Source: Mytilus edulis (taxonomy: Eukaryota > Mollusca > Bivalvia > Mytilida > Mytilidae). From it: a DNA stretch of 64,000 nt. Location: the NCBI RefSeq assembly GCF_963676685.1, contig NC_092348.1, forward strand, positions 24,713,386 through 24,777,385, written 5' to 3'. The translations under genes were made by a program, and so were the position numbers. A model generated the notes under the pieces. That model was not told the DNA's origin. It searched no databases and saw only the letters and a list, made by a program, of their open reading frames with translations. Positions within the stretch are counted from its first letter, which is position 1; every line of letters starts with the position of its first letter. Of this stretch, positions 58,201 through 64,000 are shown piece by piece.

Positions 58201-61200
58201 TGCCCTGCAATACTCTCAGAATGCTTGTTTTGTTGGGTATAACACATTTTAGTGTTTATTTTTTTTATGTCCATGATGTAGACAAGTACCAATTATAAAC
58301 ATTCATAGTTGTCATGTTATTGCATAGTCTATCAAAAAAAAAATGATATGTTTTGCCTCAATGAAGTTGTGAAGTTTGATTTTGGAATTCTGTTTCTGTT
58401 GGCTTTGGCTGTGTCTAAAAATTGTTGAAGTTTGGAAAAAGTTAGAAAAAGAGAATAATTACAGTGGTTAATTTGAAATGGGAGATAGCTTGAAAATAAA
58501 CTTACAATTGAAATTTTTTTGGTCGTATATTGGTACACATATCATGTTGGCGTTGTGGCCTGCGTCGTCGTCTGAAGACTTTTGGTTTTCGCACTATTAC
58601 TTTAGTTTAAGCAAATAGAAATGTATGAAATTTAAACACTGTAAGGTTTATGACCATAAAAGGAAGGTTGGGATTGATTTTGGAAGTTTTGGTCCCAACA
58701 GTTTAGGAATTAGGGGCCAAAAAGGGCCCAAATAAGCATTTTCTAGGTTTTCTCACTATAACTTTAGTTAAAGTAAATAGAAATAAATGATGTTTTGATA
58801 TATATAAAGTGATTGATTAAATACATATTGTAAATTGACAGTGCAAAAAAAACCAGAAAAATTTACCAAGAATTGTATGCTTAACATATACCGTAGATGA
58901 GAGGGTGATCTTTTTATATCGAGAACATAGTCAACAGATACTGAAGCATTTACTGTTATTATTGTCCTTTAATATATACATTGTACATATTTTTTTTTCA
59001 AAATTAAAGATCTTTTCTTTGTATACTATAAAATTGAATTTTGTTTGTTTCATGTATTTAAATAATTGTCTTTTCCAGTGATTGATTATATGAGATGATA
59101 GAACCAACTAAATCTGGCATATGAACATAAAGTATAATGAAAATAAAAGGCCAATTAGAAATGAGAACCATTTGAAGATCAATGATATTTTATTGGATTT
59201 ATTGTCAAAATAATTTTTCCTGGTTTTGGGGTAACCAAAGAAATCAGGTTTCAATTTCCATGTTCACATCTTTTTCTTTTACATTAAAAGATAAAAATAA
59301 ATTGCAAAACTGCTATTATTATTTCTTATTTAACTTTGATATTTTACCATATTTAGAATGTAATCATTAGTACATTAAGCTATTTCTTTAGGAGCACTTT
59401 GAATATGCTTTAAAAATTTCCAATATAAATAAAAAATATGAATTAACAGTACAAAAATGTATGCAACACCAAAACATGTCTAATTACCACCCACATACAT
59501 TAAGTATTACTCAAACTGATCAATTGTTATCAATCACTTTACAAGGTAATCATTGATCTAAATAAATTAGTTTGTGCAAATGTTCCTGTCTGGGACACAC
59601 ATTTATTGTTTAAATTCTTAACATTTTTGGGTTTCCATCCCCTAACAGACCCCCCTGAGGTAGACTTCTGCACCTGGGTTATAGAAATTAGTAAATTTCA
59701 AAGTTACCAGGTGCTCACCTATAAATACCTTTAATTTGTTTCTGTAATAAACATCAGTCAAAATGTTGATTGCTAAACAAGGTGGGGTACTGTGGGGTGA
59801 AATTGGTTTTTAACCGGTTTGTTATTTTAACTGATTTGTGTAGGGATAAAAAAGAAATGGTTTGTTTGAAATGATTGACATAGATATGTCTACTTAACCA
59901 CAGATTTTTGTGGTAATATATTGTACAGGTATTTTGTTTTTTATGACTGGGTTGATAAGTTTTATCTGGACCAATCCTTTTGATATCTGGACACATCCTA
60001 ATGATGACAAATCAAAACAAATTATAAGGCAGACACAATGTATTAACAGGAAGAAAAGTCTGGATTAATATGTTACAAAATAATATGTCATTAACATGAT
60101 TTATATACATTTATTTATTTATATATAAACCTATTAAAGATGTCCAAACATCATAGAATACAAATTTATTTGTGTATATGATAACTGAAATTCCTCATGT
60201 TCATCAGTAAAATCATTACGAAATTTAAACCCATTACTAAATATAATTATGCTTGTAATACTTGATATCAAACTTGTATTTAAATGATAAATTGAGTGTA
60301 GATTGTACTATTTGGCATTTAACATTACAGTTTTACACTAACAGGGAACGACATGGAATTCTATGCGAATGTTGTCATATTTTTTTTTTAAACTTTGGAT
60401 ATTTACAATTAAAGATATGTATCATTAAATACTGATCTTAACTTATATTCAAGTATGATTGCCAATGACATAACTATCCACAAAGGTTTAAATGAAGTAA
60501 ATGTTAGCAATTATAAACAGTTATACACATGTATACAGCCGCCAACAATGAGAAAACCAAACTTTGTAAAAATGAAATCTTAGTTAATTTTAAGCGCATC
60601 CTTGGATTATTTGTTTCTTGTTTGTCTAAACTATTTGTTTATAATTTATAATGTTTTTTGCACGTTTTAACAAAGTAATGTTCACAACTTGAAAAAAATT
60701 ATTGGTTGTGTACTGTATGTAAACAAGATCCAAAAGTTCATTGCTATTTTACATTGGTTCTCTATTCTTATTGTAGGTGCTGCAGAAAAGGACCATAACA
60801 GAAAAAGTATCATTCAACAAGGCAAAAAAGACGACAATTGTACTGTAGCTTTCATGTCTGACTGTCTGTCATTAAAACGGTGTAAACTGTCTTGCCAATC
60901 TATGGGAGCATCCCGTTACAGATGGTTCCATGAACATGGATGTTGTCAATGCATTAGTTCGGCATGTATTAATTATGGCCTCAACAAACCAAAATGTCGC
61001 CTCTGTCCAGATGAGGACGGGGATGATGGCGATGAAGGAGAAGAGGAGGAGGAGGATGTGAAAGAGGTTTTTGAGGAAGAAAAGATAATAGAAGAACTTG
61101 TTGACAAAGAAGCAGTAATAAAACAATTTGAAAGAAAACATGAAGATCACAATGAGGAAGAAATTATCGAAGACGAAATAGATGAATTTGATATCAAGCG

Positions 61201-61207
61201 TGTATAA
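52258..61207 (+). CDS. TWSG1: Twisted gastrulation (BMP modulator) with acidic C-terminal tail
   Basis: Coding exons 52258-52483 (ATG 52273), 53844-54044 and 60777-61207 (TAA) join in phase 1 at both introns to give 280 residues. A signal peptide (MRLYIVGLLVLWCCLDISEG) precedes CNEALCVSIVSKCMLIKSCD, then NCSCCKDCNMCLSTLYTECC and SCVGMC, the N-terminal BMP-binding Tsg domain. The middle exon holds TSTIEELKAPIPELF, as in other Tsg proteins. The last exon holds CTVAFMSDCLSLKRCKLSCQ, then SMGASRYRWFHEHGCCQCIS, the conserved C-terminal Tsg domain ending CRLC. Tsg is a secreted protein that binds BMPs and Chordin/Sog and tunes BMP signalling. The usual protein stops about here; this one continues 66 residues, mostly Glu/Asp. 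An acceptor just 5' of the ATG exon (tcttttacag) implies an upstream UTR exon. A poly(A) signal is at 61720. Confidence 0.93.
54484..54780 (+). pseudogene. Psq/pogo-type transposase fragment in a TWSG1 intron
   Basis: A frame encoding ATAINKVKIGLISKSKASKL, then YKIPRKTLSDYILGK, is a Psq-type helix-turn-helix. After a frameshift near 54607 a second frame encodes GGQKPYLTKSQDSSLANYVK, then YMSERGFGLTRKVLQTFALS, the next segment of pogo/Tigger-like transposases (K-P-x-L-T, M-S-x-R-G-x-G-L-T). No catalytic DDE region follows. It is a decayed 5' fragment. Confidence 0.72.
55425..55446. repeat. poly-G tract (22 bp)
   Basis: An uninterrupted run of 22 G on the + strand, deep in TWSG1 intron 2. Confidence 0.97.
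55447..58520. other. TWSG1 intron 2, unremarkable part
   Basis: No gene is seen. Short direct repeats occur near 56280-56400 ('catgttcattggttaat' three times). The 104-codon open frame at 56523 has no recognisable domain and lies in the intron. Confidence 0.5.
58525..58880 (+). repeat. interspersed repeat family G
   Basis: 'tggttttcgcactattactt' and later 'aggttttctcactataactt' are two copies of one block about 180 bp apart. They flank 'aaggaaggttgggattgatt' and 'aattaggggccaaaaagggc'. I recognise this block pair as a repeat common in bivalve genomes; only one element is present here. Confidence 0.7.
60450..60560. repeat. interspersed repeat family B copy
   Basis: 'agtatgattgccaatgacat' then 'aactatccacaaaggtttaa' and 'acacatgtatacagccgcca' is a short copy, about 220 bp before the last TWSG1 exon. 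Confidence 0.75.
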
Positions 61208-64000
61208 AGAAATAGATGTTTTTGATATCAAACTTATAAGATCTGAAAAATGTTAAACTAGGTTTCAACATTCAGTATTTTAAGTGTATATTTAATATTA
61301 ATCCAAATCCACTATTTAATGATACACTTTTTCGTTACGTGATTTGATGTATTCTTGACCCAGTTAGTTAATGTTAAAATTAACATTTTGTCAAATACTT
61401 TCCTGATATTGAAGCTGCATAAAGTTGGCAACTTCTAACAAGAAATATCTTTAAATATACTTCTTGTAATTTGCCACATTTCAGACTGAAGTAGTTGCAC
61501 TTGTAAATTTTAGTACAGCATTGAATTTGAAATGAAAGGCAGCCAAAAGGTTGTTAGGTATGTTAAGTTCTGCAGTGATTCAGAAATAGTTTAACAAAAA
61601 CTTAACTTCATTAGAAATGATGTAAGGGATAATTTCAACATATATAACCCAATAGTACAAAAAAATCTGACAGCTATGACTAATTATTAAATTTGAATTT
61701 TTAATATGTTTTTGTGTTGAATAAATGAATGTCTGAAACAAAACAAGCAAAAATTATAGAATCAGTTTGATTTTTAACACTTTAAGGGAAAGGGTTTATT
61801 CAAACTTTGAAATCAATTATCCTAAATAGGTTTGTTTCATAGGCTGTCTGTTAATCTGTGTTAAACCCCCTATTTTTGGAGGTATAGGTACAATGTATAG
61901 GAATGGACTAGTACATTTGTTACATCAATTTAGGCTTGTTTTAGACAAAGTTATTGTATCAGCTCTTACATACAAGTTTGTAAGGATGGTATGGTCAAGA
62001 TATTTTAGTATTAAGTATATGGTGAAAATTGTATTTGGGGAGGGGTGTCAGAAGAAGGCTCTTCAAGACATGAGGTACTTTTTCTGGTACAAGTGTCTGC
62101 AATTGTCTCTGGCTGTAGTAGTCCACATAGGATAAATGTATAAGCGAGTTCATATTATACAGAACAAACTATTATCATTATCTTTTGTGAATGTTTCAGT
62201 GATTGGAATGAAACAAAAGAAAATTGGATATCTGTTTAATTTCTCAAATATGTTGTTTTTGATAATGTTTTATAAAATGAAAACAGTAATAAGTATTTAG
62301 TTGTAATAACACATTTCAGCATTGGAATTCTGTCAAGTAGGAAGAATCTTCTTTTATCATGTGTGCATGATATAATTGTTAAATGGAAGTGATTGATAAT
62401 ACATATGACTATATATGTGCATACATGGTGCAGTTTCTTCTTGTTGTGTGGATGCTGTCTAGTAGTTCTTTTTTTTTTTACATATCTTACATCATTAAGG
62501 TAGGTGAGGTGAATATTACCTTAGCAATTTTACTTAAAAAGACAAAAGCTAGGAATGAGGAAAAATATTATATACTTCAAAATATATTTATCTTTTTCAA
62601 ACATTTATAAAAGCAGAAAAATCAATGATATTTTGCTATAATCAGTCAATTTGATTCCATTTTGTCAAAATAAGTTAAAAAAAACCAATATAGCTGATTT
62701 ATAATTGGCTTGCAAGTCAATAATTCAACCGTATTTGCCTTCATATTGAAGCAAACTTTAATATTACTTTTAGTGGAGATGGGTTGCTCCAGTGGTCAGC
62801 GTGTAAATTCGTTAAAAGAAAAGTAAAACAATGAAGATATAGCAATAGCAATTTTGTTGGTTAATTAGGTGGTGCCTTGTCTAAAATGTGCTTAAAGTGC
62901 TGATTCCTTTTAAAAAACTTTATGATGATTATGAGTTGTTTCTTTTGGACTTTTTGTAATTTTTATATATATAAGTTTTAGTATGAGAATTTGGGTTAAA
63001 TCAGTGAATATGCATTCAATAGCTAATGACCCTTAAAGGTACCAACAAATTTGAATACAGATTTGTTTTGTTTAAAAAAGTAAATGATAATAACATACAG
63101 CTGTTATCTGTTTAAAAAGAAATGTTTAAACTACATGAAATTGATTTATTGTTTTGTTTAAATTTTTCTTTCATGTATTTATAATTTGAAAGTTTTATGC
63201 ATTCAGTGTTTCAGCTGGTTATTTCTTTTTCATTCTACAGTTGTTGTTTTTTTACTTAAATTACAACCTATTTGTTCTGTTAAGAATTTGTTATGTTATC
63301 TTAAATTAGTTTTTTTTATAGATTTCTTTGAAAAATTGTTTGTTAATATCTTTTTAAAAGTTAATTATGATAATTGAAGGAATAGCACAGTTGTTAGTTG
63401 AATATCTTATATAGATCTGAAGTAGTTTTATTGCACTGCTTTGTTTTCATATTAATTTTATTTAATTCTATGTAAGTCTTATTTTACTGTATACACATGA
63501 TACCCAGCCAATGTATTTTGTTTGTTTTGTTTTATCATTTGGTTGTGTTACATGTTTATTTGGTCTGATAGTTTTTAAGCTTTATTTAAATATTTTATGA
63601 GTAACATTACCTCTTTAATGTGTTCTAAATCATTAAAATCTTCTGAAAATATAACAAATTCATCTTTTGAGTGGTGCTTCTGAGTAATTGTATTATCTTC
63701 AGGATTGGGAACCAGCGGGGTATTTTGTCTGAAAAAAATCCATCATTTTTTGTTATGTTTTTGTATGCACATCTTCACACACTAAACCTATATCTTTTTA
63801 TAAGATGCTCTTTTTCATTGCATTGTATCTCAGACATTGTCCTCCAATAGACATCTGTTCCAGAATAAAGAATTATGAATTTCTTGGTCATTTTTTCGAG
63901 TCCCTTGTACTTTATTATTATCTATATAGCATGTTGAATGATATAAACATGCCTCAAGTAATGTCAGTTGTATTTCTATTTCTTTTGATAATGAAAATAC
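61208..64000 (+). other. TWSG1 3' UTR and downstream flank
   Basis: No second gene is seen. 'gttgaataaatgaatg' supplies AATAAA at 61720-61725, the first good poly(A) signal after the stop and about 515 nt downstream. Another AATAAA is at 63865-63870. The open frames at 61893, 62383 and 63186 are low-complexity and lack domains. Confidence 0.5.

Noticed and set aside
60872-61231. 119-codon minus-strand open frame
   Set aside because: It is the exact antisense of the last TWSG1 exon; the acidic codons read backward give Phe/Leu-rich sequence.

Overview
The window looks like nuclear DNA of a marine mussel, most likely Mytilus or a close relative. It is AT-rich and intron-rich, with GT-AG splice sites. 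It is packed with short interspersed repeats of types I associate with Mytilus: one carries GACGAAACGCGCGTCTGGCG, another a 'gtggtatgattgccaatgag' block, and there is a tRNA-derived SINE. The genus is inferred from repeat content and gene style, not from a database match. The gene models below were spliced by eye from reading frame, splice-site sequence and intron phase.

Left third (1 to about 29.7 kb). The main gene runs on the + strand to a stop at 16647, and its 5' end lies outside the window or was not found. It is built from phase-1 modules: two three-exon Ly6/uPAR-like cysteine domains, two intact EGF exons with a broken third between them, and a C-terminal C-type lectin domain. It is probably a secreted recognition protein. 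Three of its exon 3' ends are locally tandem-duplicated (142 bp x3, 62 bp x4, 90 bp x2). A segmental copy of its first four exons lies at 21.9-26.0 kb and is a pseudogene: a Cys codon has become a stop, one splice acceptor is lost and the first exon is duplicated. A terminal exon resembling the end of a VWC domain sits at 29.6 kb.

Middle (29.8 to 43.7 kb). A palindrome of about 480 bp is followed by a single-exon minus-strand gene (31620-33011). It encodes a BTB-BACK protein whose C-terminus is a jacalin-like beta-prism lectin domain rather than Kelch repeats. After about 8 kb of repeats comes a minus-strand gene (41656-43648, 5' part missing) for a LamG/concanavalin-like domain followed by a PAN/apple-like domain.

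Right third (44 to 64 kb). Repeats and decayed LINE and fold-back elements lead to Twisted gastrulation (TWSG1) on the + strand. It has three coding exons between 52273 and 61207 and encodes 280 residues, about 66 of them an unusual acidic tail. Its second intron holds a decayed Psq/pogo-type transposase fragment. The last 2.8 kb appear to be 3' UTR and flank.

Three of the four genes carry lectin-fold domains (CTLD, jacalin-like, LamG), but nothing shows that they act together. No tRNA, rRNA or CRISPR loci were seen.
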